Source of the DNA: Georgenia sp. TF02-10
GTDB taxonomy: Bacteria > Actinomycetota > Actinomycetes > Actinomycetales > Actinomycetaceae
Assembly: GCF_022759505.1 (NCBI RefSeq)
Contig: NZ_CP094289.1
Coordinates: forward strand, 2,108,001 to 2,172,000
Reading direction: 5' to 3'
DNA: 64,000 nt
This document shows, in pieces, positions 15,441-25,561 of this stretch. Numbering within the stretch: the stretch's first letter is position 1; each line of letters starts with the position of its first letter. A model generated the notes under the pieces. It was given only the letters and a program-made list of their open reading frames with translations. It was not told the DNA's origin and made no database searches. The position numbers and the translations under genes were made by a program.

Positions 15441-17090
15441 GTGGCAGTCAGCGACCAGTCCTTTGACAACACCTACGACGTCGTCGTGGTCGGCTCCGGC
15501 GCGGCCGGGTTCGCGACCGCGATGGGCGCGGTGGACGAGGGCCTGAGCGTGCTCATGGTCGAGAGCACGGACAAGTGGGGCGGGAGCACGGCGATGTCCG
15601 GCGGCGGGCTGTGGATGCCGAACAACCCGCTGATGCGCCGGGAGCGGATCGGCGACTCGCGGGAGGACGCCCTCACCTACCTGGAGACGACCGTCGGCGA
15701 CGTCGGCCGGGCCACCAGCCGCGCCCGCAAGGAGGCGTTCGTCGACGGCATCGCGGACTTCGTGACGACCGCGGAGAAGTTCGGGCTGCACTTCGTCCGG
15801 TCCACCGACTACCCGGACTACTACCCCGAGCTGCCCGGCGGCAAGATCGGCCGCGCCATCGAGGTCGAGCCGCTCGACGCCAAGGCGCTCGGCCCGTGGC
15901 GCGAGACCATCCGACCCGGCCTCCCGCTGCCGGTCAAGACCGACGACGTGTGGCTCCTCGCCCGCGCCTGGTCCACTCCGGGCGGCTTCGTCCGTGGCGC
16001 CGAGCTGGTGTTCCGGGCGCTCGGCGGGCTGGTCAGCGGGAAGCAGCTGGTCGGGCTCGGGAACGGGCTGGTGACCGCCTTCTGCAAGGCGGTCGTCGTC
16101 GACCGCGGCGTGCCGCTGTGGCTGAGCTCCCCGCTGGACGACCTGATCGTCCAGGACGGCCGCGTCGCCGGGGTGCGGGTGACCCGCGAGGGCAGGTCCG
16201 TCTCGGTCCGCGCCAACCGCGGCGTCATGCTCGCCGGCGGCGGGTTCGAGTCCAACCCCGAGTTGCGCCGCAGGTACCAGGGCATCGACGGCAACCCGTC
16301 GGGCAACCCCGGCAACGTCGGCCACCCGATCGAGGTTGCCGCCCGTGCCGGCGCGGCGCTGGAGCTGCTCGACGACGCGTGGTGGGGTGCGTCGATCGCA
16401 CCCCCGACCGGCGGCACCGCCACCTTCATCCTGTCCGAGCGGTCGATGCCGTACTCCCTCATGGTCGACGCGAAGGGCCAGCGCTTCGCCAACGAGTCCG
16501 AGTCCTACGTGGACCTGGGCCACCACATGCTCGAGCACGACAAGGACGGCGCGTACTGGCTCGTCCTCGACGCGCGCGCCATGCGGCGGTACCTGCGCAC
16601 CTTCGCGCTGGACCCGCGGGCCACCCGGAAGATGCGCCGGGAGGGGATCTCCGTCAAGGCCTCGACCCTGCGCGACCTGGCCGCGAAGATCGGCGTGGAC
16701 CAGGGCACCTTCCGCGCCACCATCGAGCGGTTCAACGGGTTCGCCCGCTCCGGCGTGGACGCCGACTTCGGCCGCGGCAACTCCGCCTACGACCGCTACT
16801 ACGGCGACCCGCTCGTGCGGCCCAACCCGAACCTCGGCCCGATCGAGAAGGGCCCGTTCACCGCCTACCGGGTCGTCATCGGCGACCTGGGCACCAAGGG
16901 TGGCGTCGTGACCGACGAGCACGGCCGGGCCCTGCGCGAGGACGGCACCGTGATCGAGGGGCTGTACGCGGCCGGCAACAGCTCCGCCTCGGTCATGGGC
17001 CGCACCTACCCCGGTCCCGGCTCGACCATCGGTCCCGCCTCCGTCTTCGGCCTGCGCGGCGCCCGGCAGATGGCAGCCAGCGGGGCCTGA
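15441..17090 (+). CDS. FAD-dependent dehydrogenase, 3-ketosteroid delta1-dehydrogenase-like
   Basis: A 549-aa flavoprotein. The N-terminal FAD-binding fold begins YDVVVVGSGAAGFATA (GxGxxG, residues ~11-26), then the substrate-loop region KWGGSTAMSGGGLWMPNN. The C-terminal FAD contact is YAAGNSSASVMGRTYPGPG. This architecture is shared by KstD and fumarate reductase-type flavoproteins; the GGxLW-P-N pattern fits the KstD branch, which desaturates ring A of 3-ketosteroids. The GTG start at 15441 has GGGAGGGAG 7 bases upstream. No other steroid genes are in the window, so substrate assignment is tentative. Likely controlled by the divergent TetR protein. Confidence 0.8.
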   Translation: MAVSDQSFDNTYDVVVVGSGAAGFATAMGAVDEGLSVLMVESTDKWGGSTAMSGGGLWMPNNPLMRRERIGDSREDALTYLETTVGDVGRATSRARKEAFVDGIADFVTTAEKFGLHFVRSTDYPDYYPELPGGKIGRAIEVEPLDAKALGPWRETIRPGLPLPVKTDDVWLLARAWSTPGGFVRGAELVFRALGGLVSGKQLVGLGNGLVTAFCKAVVVDRGVPLWLSSPLDDLIVQDGRVAGVRVTREGRSVSVRANRGVMLAGGGFESNPELRRRYQGIDGNPSGNPGNVGHPIEVAARAGAALELLDDAWWGASIAPPTGGTATFILSERSMPYSLMVDAKGQRFANESESYVDLGHHMLEHDKDGAYWLVLDARAMRRYLRTFALDPRATRKMRREGISVKASTLRDLAAKIGVDQGTFRATIERFNGFARSGVDADFGRGNSAYDRYYGDPLVRPNPNLGPIEKGPFTAYRVVIGDLGTKGGVVTDEHGRALREDGTVIEGLYAAGNSSASVMGRTYPGPGSTIGPASVFGLRGARQMAASGA

Positions 17091-17230
17091 CCGAGGCCGG
17101 CGCCGCGGTCCAGTGCCGCGAGGCCGACGACGGTCCGCCCGGGCCGGCCGCAGAGACCGGCCGGCCCGGGCGCACGGGCACGACGGCGAAGTGTCACGCA
17201 AACGCGCGGGCCACGCGCGTCGCGGATCAT

Positions 17231-17284
17231 GCCGACGGCCGCGGCGGCATCGACGACTGCGGTGGCATCGACGACGACCTGCTC
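17231..17284 (-). pseudogene. remnant of a VapC-like PIN toxin N-terminus
   Basis: Immediately after the antitoxin stop, the next frame reads VVVDATAVVDAAAAVG, which matches the first strand of PIN-domain toxins including the first catalytic aspartate. There is no start codon, and after 16 codons the frame loses all resemblance to VapC. The toxin body has been lost, leaving the antitoxin alone. Confidence 0.5.
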
Positions 17285-17528
17285 AGCGGTGGATCGGCTC
17301 GTCGTCCTCGGTGCGCGCGTCGGCGACAAGTTCTGCCCCGGTCGGCCCGCCCGCGTGGTTCGGGCCGAGCTCGTGCAGGCGCCCGAGCCACTGGCCCATG
17401 GAGGAGACTGCCACATGCGCGGTGAGCACCTCGCGCAGGTAAGCGCCCAGACTCTTGTCCTCGGCGGCGGCACGACGGGGCAGTTCGGCGTGCACCTCGG
17501 CCGGCAGGCCTCTGACCACGAGATCCAT
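17283..17528 (-). CDS. orphan VapB/FitA-like antitoxin
   Basis: An 81-aa protein beginning MDLVVRGLPAEVHAELPRR, followed by a short helix containing SLGAYLREVL, the ribbon-helix-helix arrangement of FitA/VapB antitoxins. The intact VapB at 32202-32435 has the same layout (IRDVPDDVRAVLAERA, SLNMYLREVV). The C-terminal half, which should wrap the toxin, is present. Its toxin partner immediately downstream is reduced to a 16-codon remnant, so this protein may act only as a DNA-binding protein now. ATG 17528 is chosen because upstream residues do not resemble the family. Confidence 0.75.
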   Translation of the reverse strand: MDLVVRGLPAEVHAELPRRAAAEDKSLGAYLREVLTAHVAVSSMGQWLGRLHELGPNHAGGPTGAELVADARTEDDEPIHR

Positions 17529-17745
17529 GACATGACGATACCCATCAGACGCTCGGTGCCCGCCTGACTCACGACCGACGGATCGCCGATCGCGACCGTC
17601 CATCGCCTGCTGCCGGTACGGTTCGATCAGGCGCCCAGCGAGGGCGGCCTCGTCGTCGCGGCTCCCCTGGTGGTCCTAGCCGACGGCCGGTTGCCGGTTC
17701 TCGCTGCGCCGCACTTCTACTGGAAATTTGTGCTGCACACACCTC

Positions 17746-17970
17746 ATGGACGATCACGCCACGGTCACGATCTGGGACGCCGCCGACTCCCTCGGTGCGG
17801 TCACGACGCAGGGAGCCGGTCACGACGTCTGGATCAACTACACCATGCTCCGCGGGCTGCGCGCCGAGGACATGCGCCCGGGGATGCGGGTGCACGTGAC
17901 CTACGAGCCCACGCCCTATCAGGACGGGTACACCTGGATCGGGATCGACGTCAGACCAGCATCCCCCTGA
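17746..17970 (+). CDS. small CSD-like hypothetical protein (74 aa)
   Basis: Begins MDDHATVTIWDAADSLGAV. It continues with a strand-turn-strand pattern (DVWINYTML, PGMRVHVTYEP, GYTWIGIDVRP) reminiscent of a cold-shock/OB fold, but without the RNA-binding aromatic motif of CspA. No clear ribosome site precedes the ATG; a TTG 18 bases upstream is an alternative start. It stands alone between the orphan antitoxin (divergent) and relA (convergent). Family assignment is tentative. Confidence 0.5.
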   Translation: MDDHATVTIWDAADSLGAVTTQGAGHDVWINYTMLRGLRAEDMRPGMRVHVTYEPTPYQDGYTWIGIDVRPASP

Positions 17971-18156
17971 GGCAGCGGCCGCCGCGGGCGACCGCATCGT
18001 CGTCCTCACGGCCGGGTACGGCTGGCCCGGGACGGCAGGGCCGCGCAGCGGCCGAACCGGACCCGCAGGGACGAGCGGTGACTGGCCCGGGACCGGCAGG
18101 CGGCGGCCCGAGCCGGGAACGGCGGGCCCCGAGGCCTCGGGCCTCCCCCGGCCGGG

Positions 18157-20484
18157 TCAGCGCTGGGCCGGCGCGGCGGGCGCGGCGGACCGGGAGCCGG
18201 TGATCCGGTACACGTCGAAGACGCCGTCGATCCGGCGCACGGCGTTCAGGATGTGGCCCAGGTGCGAGGGCTCGGCCATCTCGAAGACGAACCTGCTCAG
18301 CGCCACCCGGTCCCGCGAGGTGGAGACGGTCGCCGACAGGATGTTGACGTGGTTCTCCGACAGCACCCGGGTGACGTCAGACAGCAGCGCGTTGCGGTCC
18401 AGCGCCTCGATCTGGATCTGGACCAGGAAGGTGCTCTGGGCCCGCTCGGCCCAGCTGACCTCGATCATCCGCTCGGGCTGGTTGCGCAGCCCGTCGAGGT
18501 TGGCGCAGTCCGCCCGGTGCACCGACACCCCGGCCCCCCGGGTGACGAACCCGACGATCGGGTCCCCGGGCACCGGCGTGCAGCACCGGGCCAGCTTGGC
18601 CCACACGTCGCCGTCGTCCATCCCGGCGACGACGACCCCCGCGTCCCCGGCCCGGGGGCGGCTGCGGTGCTCCCCCGGCAGCGTCGCCTCGGCGAGGGTC
18701 TCCTCGGCGCCGGACTCCCCGCCCATGGACTGCACGAGCCGCTGGACGACGTTCGTGGCCGAGATGTGGTTCTCCCCGATCGCGGCGTACAGGGCCGAGA
18801 CGTCGGCGTAGCGCATCTCGGTGGCCAGCGCCCGGAGGGAGTCGTGGTTCATCAGCCGCTGGATGGGCAGGTTCTGCTTGCGCATCGCCTTGCCGAGCTG
18901 CTGCTTGCCGGCCTCGATGGCCTCCTCGCGGCGCTCCTTGGTGAACCAGGCCTTGATCTTGTTCCGGGCCCGCGGGCTCTGCACGAAGGACAGCCAGTCC
19001 CGGCTGGGCCCGGCGCCCTCGGCCTTGGAGGTGAAGACCTCCACGCTGTCGCCGTTCTCCAGCGTCGACTCCAGCGGGACCAGCCGCCCGTTCACCCGGG
19101 CGCCGACGGTGCGGTGCCCGACCTCGGTGTGCACGGCGTAGGCGAAGTCCACCGGGGTGGCCCCGGCCGGCAGCGAGACGACGTCGCCCTTGGGGGTGAA
19201 GACGTAGACCTGGGAGCCGGACATCTCGTAGCGCAGGGAGTCCAGGAACTCCCCCGGGTCGGCGGTCTCCCGCTGCCAGTCGACGAGCTGGCGCAGCCAG
19301 CCCATCTCCTCCGTCCCCGGCCCGAGCCGGCCGGCCTGCTCCCCCTTGCTCGCCGGGTTCTCCTTGTACTTCCAGTGCGCGGCGACGCCGTACTCGGCGC
19401 GGCGGTGCATGTCGTGGGTGCGGATCTGGATCTCCACCGGCTTCCCGCCGGGGCCGACCACCGTGGTGTGCAGCGACTGGTAGAGGTTGAACTTCGGCAT
19501 CGCGATGTAGTCCTTGAACCGCCCGGGCAGGGGGGTCCAGCGGGCGTGCATCGAGCCGAGCGTGGCGTAGCAGTCCCGGACGCTGTCCACCAGCACCCGG
19601 ACCCCGACCAGGTCGAAGATGTCGTCGAAGTCCCGGCCGCGGACGATCATCTTCTGGTAGATCGAGTAGTAGTGCTTGGGCCGGCCGGTGACCACGCCGC
19701 GGATCTTCGCGGTGCGCAGGTCTGCCTCGATCTGCTGGCGGACCTGGGCCAGGTACTCGTCCCGGGCCGGCGCCCGCTCGGCGACCAGGTGCTCGATCTC
19801 CTCGTAGACCTTGGGGTACAGCGTCTGGAAGGACAGGTCCTCCAGCTCCCACTTGATGGTGTTCATGCCCAGCCGGTGGGCGAGCGGGGCGTAGATCTCC
19901 AGGGTCTCGCGGGCCTTGCGCTGGGCCGAGGCGGCCGGCACGTACCGCCAGGTGCGGGCGTTGTGCAGCCGGTCGGCGAGCTTGATGACCAGCACCCGGA
20001 TGTCCTTGGCCATCGCCACGACCATCTTGCGGACGGTCTCGGCCTGGGCGGCCTCGCCGTAGCTGACCTTGTCCAGCTTGGTCACGCCGTCGACGAGCAG
20101 GGCGATCTCGTCGCCGAACTCGGCCCGGAGCTGGTCGAGGGGGTAGCCGGTGTCCTCCACCGTGTCGTGCAGCAGCGCCGCGGCCAGGGTCGACGGCGTC
20201 ATCCCGAGCTCGGCCAGGATGGTCGCGACGGCGACCGGGTGGGTGATGTAGGGGTCCCCGCTCTTGCGGGTCTGCCCGCGGTGCGCCCGCTCGGCGACCT
20301 CGTAGGCCCGCTGGATCAGGTGCGTGTCGGCCCGCGGGTGGTGGGCCCGCACGGCCCGCAGCAGCGGCTCGATCGCGGGCGGGCTAGTGTGCCCGCGGGA
20401 GCCGAGCCAGACCAGCCGGGAGCGCACCCGCGAGCCCGGCACCACCGTCTCGGTGCTGCCGTCGGGTACTCGCTCACCGGCCAT
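18157..20484 (-). CDS. relA: bifunctional (p)ppGpp synthetase/hydrolase RelA/SpoT
   Basis: A 775-aa Rel protein controlling the stringent response. The HD hydrolase domain has LLHDTVEDT (histidine-aspartate near 106-107), so hydrolase activity is probably retained. The synthetase domain follows ([26 protein letters not shown], about residues 245-370). A TGS domain ([16 protein letters not shown]), a helical/zinc-finger region with CCTPVPGD and a C-terminal ACT domain complete the standard Rel layout. The start is ATG 20484. A gap of 175 bp separates it from apt upstream on the same strand, the classic actinobacterial secF-apt-relA order. Confidence 0.97.
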   Translation of the reverse strand: MAGERVPDGSTETVVPGSRVRSRLVWLGSRGHTSPPAIEPLLRAVRAHHPRADTHLIQRAYEVAERAHRGQTRKSGDPYITHPVAVATILAELGMTPSTLAAALLHDTVEDTGYPLDQLRAEFGDEIALLVDGVTKLDKVSYGEAAQAETVRKMVVAMAKDIRVLVIKLADRLHNARTWRYVPAASAQRKARETLEIYAPLAHRLGMNTIKWELEDLSFQTLYPKVYEEIEHLVAERAPARDEYLAQVRQQIEADLRTAKIRGVVTGRPKHYYSIYQKMIVRGRDFDDIFDLVGVRVLVDSVRDCYATLGSMHARWTPLPGRFKDYIAMPKFNLYQSLHTTVVGPGGKPVEIQIRTHDMHRRAEYGVAAHWKYKENPASKGEQAGRLGPGTEEMGWLRQLVDWQRETADPGEFLDSLRYEMSGSQVYVFTPKGDVVSLPAGATPVDFAYAVHTEVGHRTVGARVNGRLVPLESTLENGDSVEVFTSKAEGAGPSRDWLSFVQSPRARNKIKAWFTKERREEAIEAGKQQLGKAMRKQNLPIQRLMNHDSLRALATEMRYADVSALYAAIGENHISATNVVQRLVQSMGGESGAEETLAEATLPGEHRSRPRAGDAGVVVAGMDDGDVWAKLARCCTPVPGDPIVGFVTRGAGVSVHRADCANLDGLRNQPERMIEVSWAERAQSTFLVQIQIEALDRNALLSDVTRVLSENHVNILSATVSTSRDRVALSRFVFEMAEPSHLGHILNAVRRIDGVFDVYRITGSRSAAPAAPAQR

Positions 20485-20659
20485 CTCACGATTTTACGGC
20501 ACCCCGGCGGGCGGGCGAGGCGGCTCCGCGGCCGGCGAACCCGCGGCGTGGAGCGGCCGACGGCGGGACGTGTGACGGCGCGGGACCGACGGTCGAGGGC
20601 CGGTTACCCGGTGGCGGGAGCGACGGCGTGGGGCGGCGGGACCGACCCCGGACGGGCTG

Positions 20660-21244
20660 TCAGTACACCAGCACGGACTCGACCGGGTACCCCTCGAGCT
20701 TGCTCCGCCCGCCCATCTCGGCCAGCTCCAGGAGCATCGCCAGCGCGACCACCTGCCCGCCGCTGCGCTCGATGAGCTCCACCGCGGCGGCGCCGGTGCC
20801 GCCGGTGGCCAGGACGTCGTCGAGGATCAGGACGCGCTGGCCGACCTGGATGGTGTCCGGGCGCACCTCCATCCGGGCGGTGCCGTACTCCAGGGCGTAG
20901 TCGACGCCGAGCACCGGGCCGGGCAGCCGGCCGGCCTTGCGGACGGTGATCATCCCGACGCCCAGCGCGGTCGCCAGCGGGGCGGCCAGGATGAACCCGC
21001 GCGACTCCAGCCCGGCGACGGCGTCCACCTCGCCGCGGTAGCGGTCGGCCAGGCCGCCGATCACCGCGCCGAAGGCGGGCCCGGCGGCGAGCAGCGGGGT
21101 GATGTCCCGGAACAGCACGCCGGGGGCCGGGAAGTCCGGCACCTCGCGCACGTGCGTGCGGACCAGGTCGGTCAGCTCGGCCGGGAAGGCCGGGGCCGCG
21201 GCCCGGGCGGCGGTGGCCCGGGAGCCAGGGGCGGGAGCTGTCAT
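20660..21244 (-). CDS. apt: adenine phosphoribosyltransferase
   Basis: A 194-aa purine salvage enzyme converting adenine and PRPP to AMP. The PRPP-binding signature VLILDDVLATGGTG lies near residue 133, and the conserved DFPAPGVLFRDITPLL near residue 37. ESRGFILAAPLA and the flexible-loop region are normal. The first ~20 residues (Ala/Arg-rich) are an extension. The ATG overlaps the secF stop (ATGA at 21241-21244), implying translational coupling. Confidence 0.95.
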   Translation of the reverse strand: MTAPAPGSRATAARAAAPAFPAELTDLVRTHVREVPDFPAPGVLFRDITPLLAAGPAFGAVIGGLADRYRGEVDAVAGLESRGFILAAPLATALGVGMITVRKAGRLPGPVLGVDYALEYGTARMEVRPDTIQVGQRVLILDDVLATGGTGAAAVELIERSGGQVVALAMLLELAEMGGRSKLEGYPVESVLVY

Positions 21245-22353
21245 CGTCGGCCCTTCTTGCGTCGCTTCGGCTGGGCGGTCACGCCCAGGTGCTGGCCCGC
21301 CACGACGGCGACGCCCAGGTCGTCGGTCCGGGCGGCCAGGTCCACGGGGCCATCCTGCTCCGCCTCGGCCGCCGCGCGCCGTCGTGCCCGCCGGTCGAGA
21401 ACCTGCCGGGTGTGCCGGCGGACCTTCTCCGACCGCTCGCGCAGCGCCACCTCCAGCGGGGTGGCGAGGAAGACCGAGGAGTAGGTGGACAGCAGCATCC
21501 CGACGAACAGGGCGAGGGCGATGTCCCGCAGGGTCCCGGCGCCGAGCAGGAACGCGCCGACGAACAGGATGGAGGCCACCGGCAGCAGCCCGGTCACCGA
21601 GGTGTTGATCGAGCGCACCAGGGTCTGGTTGACCGCGAGGTTGGCGCCCTCGGCGTAGGTGCGCCGGTGCTGGGTGAACAGGTCGGCGTTGTTCTCCCGG
21701 ACCTTGTCGAAGACGACGACGGTGTCGTAGAGGGAGTAGCCCAGGATGGTCAGCAGCCCGATCACCGAGGCGGGCGTGACCTCGAACCCGACGGCGGCGT
21801 AGACGCCGACGGTGACCACCAGGTCGTGCACCAGCGCGCCGAGGGCGCCCACCGCCATCGTCCAGGTGCGGAAGTACAGCGTCATCACCACGGAGACCAG
21901 GACGAGGAAGATCACCAGGCCCTGCAGCGCCTTGGCGGTGACGCTCTGCCCCCAGCTGGGGCCGACGTAGGTCGCGGCGACGTCGGTCACCGGGACGCCG
22001 TAGGCGTCGGCGAGGCCCTGCTGGACCTGCTGGGTCTCCTCGTCGGTCAGCTCGGCCGTCTGCACCCGCAGCGCGCCGGACCCGACGGCGGAGACCCGCG
22101 GCGGCTCGCCCTCGCCGAGCTCGGCGATGACGTCCTCGGCGAGCTGCTGGTCCTGGGTGGTCGCCCCGGAGACGGTGAACTGGGAGCCGCCGCGGAACTC
22201 GATGCCGAGGTTGATCCCGCGCACGGCGACGAGCAGCACGGAGGCGACCATGAGGACGACGGCGACCGTGAACCAGGTGCGCCGGCGGCCGATGACGTCG
22301 AGCTGGCGCCGGCCGGCGTAGAGGTCGTTGCCGAGGGTGGCGAGGCTGGGCAT
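21241..22353 (-). CDS. secF: protein translocase subunit SecF
   Basis: A 370-aa membrane component of the SecDF complex, which uses the proton gradient to complete protein export. TM1 is near residues 27-46 (TWFTVAVVLMVASVLLVAVRG), followed by GIEFRGGSQF. The periplasmic P1 domain follows, and five further helices include the conserved YSLYDTVVVFDKVREN. The C-terminus is basic (QPKRRKKGRR). It starts 6 bp after the secD stop. Confidence 0.97.
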   Translation of the reverse strand: MPSLATLGNDLYAGRRQLDVIGRRRTWFTVAVVLMVASVLLVAVRGINLGIEFRGGSQFTVSGATTQDQQLAEDVIAELGEGEPPRVSAVGSGALRVQTAELTDEETQQVQQGLADAYGVPVTDVAATYVGPSWGQSVTAKALQGLVIFLVLVSVVMTLYFRTWTMAVGALGALVHDLVVTVGVYAAVGFEVTPASVIGLLTILGYSLYDTVVVFDKVRENNADLFTQHRRTYAEGANLAVNQTLVRSINTSVTGLLPVASILFVGAFLLGAGTLRDIALALFVGMLLSTYSSVFLATPLEVALRERSEKVRRHTRQVLDRRARRRAAAEAEQDGPVDLAARTDDLGVAVVAGQHLGVTAQPKRRKKGRR

Positions 22354-22359
22354 CAGCGC

Positions 22360-24843
22360 TCACCTCCTGCCGTGGGGGCGTCGTCGGGGGTCGTCGGGGT
22401 GGCGCCGGGCCGGCGGTCGTCGGCGGCGGGGCCGGCGGGCCGCGCGGCGCCGGTGCCCGGCGGGCTCGTCGCCGGTGCCCGGCGGGCCGTCGTCGGCTTC
22501 CTGCGGCGCGTGCTCGGGCGGTGCGGCGGCGGCCAGCCGCGCCCGCTCGGCAGCGCGCCGCTCGGCGATGGTGAGACGTCGGCCGTCCTCGGCGTACCGC
22601 GGCCCGGTCGGCGTCGCGGCGGCGGGCCGCGCGTCACCGCGGCCAGAGCCCCCGGCGCGGCTGGTGCCCGATCGCGCCGACTCCGGCGCCGAGCCGGTAC
22701 CGGGGACGCCGTCGCCACCCGGCTCACTGGCGGCAGCGGGGCCCGCTGCGGTTCCGGGGGCGGCGGCCCGCGAGGCGCTGGCGGCACCGGCGGCGGTGGC
22801 GCCACCGGAGGGCGTGCTCGTGCCGGCCGAGCCACCGGCCGACCTTCCGGTCATGGCCGAGCCCCGGGCCGACCGGCCGGCGGCGGCGGCGCCGTCCGCC
22901 GGGCCGGCCGAGGCACCCACGCCCACGAGCGCACGGTCCGGCTCCGGCTGGGGCTCCTCAGCCGCCGTCGCTGGTCGCCGCGGCGGCCCGAACCGGCCCC
23001 GGCCGCGGTAGGTGGCCGAGCTCGCGCCCAGCCGCGCCGGGTCCAGCCCGGAGAGCCGGTGCCCCTGGCCGAAGAACTTCGTCCGGATGAGCAGCCGCAT
23101 GAGCGGGTGGGTGAACATCGCGACGACGAGCAGGTCGATGAGCGTGGTCAGCCCCAGGGTGAAGGCGAACCCGCGCACGCCGCCGACGGCGAGGAAGTAC
23201 AGGACGACGGCGGCGAGGAAGTTGACCGTGTCCGAGGCGATGATCGTGCGGCGGGCCCGGGACCAGCCGTGCTCGACGGCGTCCACCAGGAGCCGGCCCT
23301 CGCGGACCTCGTCGCGGATGCGCTCGAAGTAGACGATGAAGGAGTCCGCGGTGATGCCGACCGCCACGATCATGCCGACGACGCCCGGCAGCGACAGGCG
23401 GTACCCGACGAGCCAGGAGAGCAGGGTGATGGTGAGGTAGGTCAGCGCCGCAGCGATGAGCAGGCTGGCCACCGAGACCAGGCCCAGGCCGCGGTACTGC
23501 CAGAGCATGTAGAGCACGACCAGGACGGCGCCGAGCAGGCCGGCGAGGATGCCGCGGGAGAGCTGCTCGGAGCCGAGCGTCGCGGAGATCTCGTCCTGGG
23601 ACTGCACCGCGAAGTCCAGCGGCAGGGAGCCGAAGTTGAGCTGGTTGGCCAGGGTCGCCGCGCTCTCCCGGTCGAAGCTGCCGGAGATCTGGGCCCGCCC
23701 GTCCAGGATGGCGGCCTGCATCTCCGGGGCGGAGATGACCAGCCCGTCGAGGACGATGGCGAACTGGTTCTGCGGCGGCTGCATGTCGAGCAGCCGCTGG
23801 CTGAGCTCGGCGAAGGTGTCCGTGCCCTCCCCGTCCATCTCCAGCGACACCACCCACTGGCCGGTGCTCATGCCCTGGGCGTTGGTGCCGATGCCCGAGG
23901 AGGCGGAGGTGACGTGGGTCCCCTCCAGGGCGGTGGGGCCGAGGACGAACTTCGCCGTGCCGTCCGAGGAGCACGAGACCAGGGGCGCGGCCGGGTCGTC
24001 CTGGACCCCGCCGCTGAGGTTGGCCTGGTCGGTGCAGTCGAGCATGTAGAAGTCGTAGAGGAGCTGCTCGGTGACCCAGTTGAGGTCCGAGCTGTCAGCG
24101 GGCTCGGCCGCGGGCTCGGTGCTGAGCTGGCCGTCGCCGTTGCTGTCGGCCGCCTGCCGGGCCGCCGCCTCGATCTCCTCCCGGGTCGGCGGGGTGGTGG
24201 GCTCCTCGGTCGGGGTGGCGCTCTCGCCCTCGGCCGGCGCCTCGGTGGCGGTCTCGCCCTCGGCGGGGGCCTCGGTGGCGGTCTCGCCCTCGGCCGGGGC
24301 GTCGGTGGCGGTCTCGCCCTCGGCCGGCGCCTCGCCCTCGGTCACCGCCTCCGGTGCCTCCGCCGCCGCGTCGGCCGGGTCCTCGGCCGCCTCACCCTCG
24401 CCCTCGGCGGCCGCCGCCGGGTCGATCGGCCCGGGCGGCGCCGTCGTGAGCACCGGCCGGAACCGCAGCTGGGCGGACTGCCGGACCAGGTCCAGGGTCT
24501 CCTCGGAGGGGCGGCCGGGGAGGGAGACGACGATGTTCTGCCCGCCCTGGCTGGTGATCTCCGCCTCGGCGACGCCGGAGGCGTCCACCCGCTGGCGGAT
24601 GATCTCGATGGCCTGGTCGACGTCCTCCTGGGTCACCTCCGAGCCGTCGGTGGTGGTCGGGGTGAGGATGAGCTGGGTGCCGCCCTCGAGGTCGAGGGCA
24701 AGCTTGGGCGCGAACGAGGCGGGGTTCTCGTCGTCGGCGGTGAGCCGGACCCCCGCCACCAGGGTGCCGAGCAGGGCGATGACGAGCACCGCCAGCAGGC
24801 CGAGGGTGCGGCCCGGACGGGGCTTCTTCGGTCGTTGCGCCAC
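22360..24843 (-). CDS. secD: protein translocase subunit SecD with long low-complexity insertions
   Basis: An 827-aa SecD. The N-terminal TM is followed by LALDLEGGTQLIL and RVDASGVAEAEI (P1 base). A ~100-residue insertion within the periplasmic part is made of tandem APAEGETAT units (DNA about 24200-24420). The conserved FDRESAATLANQLNFGSLPL and the five-helix membrane block follow (VVGMIVAVGITADSFIVYFERIRDEVREGR). The last ~210 residues are a disordered Ala/Gly/Ser/Pro tail ending in basic residues, unusual for SecD. It starts at GTG 24843. It is in one operon with yajC and secF. Confidence 0.95.
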   Translation of the reverse strand: MAQRPKKPRPGRTLGLLAVLVIALLGTLVAGVRLTADDENPASFAPKLALDLEGGTQLILTPTTTDGSEVTQEDVDQAIEIIRQRVDASGVAEAEITSQGGQNIVVSLPGRPSEETLDLVRQSAQLRFRPVLTTAPPGPIDPAAAAEGEGEAAEDPADAAAEAPEAVTEGEAPAEGETATDAPAEGETATEAPAEGETATEAPAEGESATPTEEPTTPPTREEIEAAARQAADSNGDGQLSTEPAAEPADSSDLNWVTEQLLYDFYMLDCTDQANLSGGVQDDPAAPLVSCSSDGTAKFVLGPTALEGTHVTSASSGIGTNAQGMSTGQWVVSLEMDGEGTDTFAELSQRLLDMQPPQNQFAIVLDGLVISAPEMQAAILDGRAQISGSFDRESAATLANQLNFGSLPLDFAVQSQDEISATLGSEQLSRGILAGLLGAVLVVLYMLWQYRGLGLVSVASLLIAAALTYLTITLLSWLVGYRLSLPGVVGMIVAVGITADSFIVYFERIRDEVREGRLLVDAVEHGWSRARRTIIASDTVNFLAAVVLYFLAVGGVRGFAFTLGLTTLIDLLVVAMFTHPLMRLLIRTKFFGQGHRLSGLDPARLGASSATYRGRGRFGPPRRPATAAEEPQPEPDRALVGVGASAGPADGAAAAGRSARGSAMTGRSAGGSAGTSTPSGGATAAGAASASRAAAPGTAAGPAAASEPGGDGVPGTGSAPESARSGTSRAGGSGRGDARPAAATPTGPRYAEDGRRLTIAERRAAERARLAAAAPPEHAPQEADDGPPGTGDEPAGHRRRAARRPRRRRPPARRHPDDPRRRPHGRR

Positions 24844-24957
24844 CGGTGTCTTCTCTCGTGCAGGGCGGGTGGACCCCGCCAGGGCGTGCCGGCCGGAGCC
24901 GGCGTCAGGCGCCCGGCCGGCCGAAGCCGGGGTCGGGCGCGGGGCGTGGGGCCGGGG

Positions 24958-25386
24958 TCAGGCGCGGGGCCGGCGCTGGTCCTCGTCGGCCGGGCCGTCC
25001 TCGGGCCGGTTCTCGCCGATCGGGTCGGCGTCGCGGACCACCGGGCTGCTGCCGGCCGGCGGCATCAGGGAGGCGGCGTCGTCCGGGACGACGACGTCTG
25101 CGGGGGCGTCCTCGTCCTCCTCCACGGCGGCGAACGGCGGCTCCTTGGGCTCCTTGATCGCACCCTTGAACCAGATCGTCTCCACCCCGGAGGGGCTCTC
25201 CAGGGTGACGACGTCGCCGTCGGCCTCGACGACGCGGCCGAAGAAGCCACCGATCGTCATCACCCAGGTGCCCGGCACGAGGGCATCCTCGACGCGCTGG
25301 CGGGCGGCGGCCTGCTGCTTCTTCCCACGGCTGGTCATGAGCCACATCGCCCCCACCATGAGGACGATAAGGATGAGGAATTCCAT
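24958..25386 (-). CDS. yajC: preprotein translocase subunit YajC
   Basis: A 142-aa SecDF accessory subunit. A single N-terminal TM (MEFLILIVLMVGAMWLM) is followed by a basic TSRGKKQQ and the small beta-rich domain VMTIGGFFGRVVEADGDVV. The C-terminal ~60 residues are acidic and disordered. It lies 114 bp upstream of secD and 175 bp downstream of ruvB on the same strand, the standard ruvB-yajC-secD-secF order. Confidence 0.95.
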   Translation of the reverse strand: MEFLILIVLMVGAMWLMTSRGKKQQAAARQRVEDALVPGTWVMTIGGFFGRVVEADGDVVTLESPSGVETIWFKGAIKEPKEPPFAAVEEDEDAPADVVVPDDAASLMPPAGSSPVVRDADPIGENRPEDGPADEDQRRPRA

Positions 25387-25561
25387 CAGGAGTGCTCCGT
25401 CGGGCTGGGGGCAATGGCCACCTGAGTCTAGGTGAGTCCGGGCCCGGCGCCTAACACCCTGTCCGTGCTGGGTGAGATTCGACGGGCCGGAAGGTCGACC
25501 CCCGGGCGGCCTCCCCCGGCCGGTCAGCCGCGCCGGCGCCGATCAGCCGCGCCGGTGCCGG

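Noticed and set aside
15245-15472. N-terminal extension of the TetR protein to 15472
   Set aside because: The added residues do not look like protein and would cover the promoter and start of the divergent gene.
18128-18141. Perfect palindrome CCCGAGGCCTCGGG downstream of relA as a terminator
   Set aside because: There is no T-tract on the relA side and the region is extremely GC-rich, so a short GC palindrome is weak evidence.
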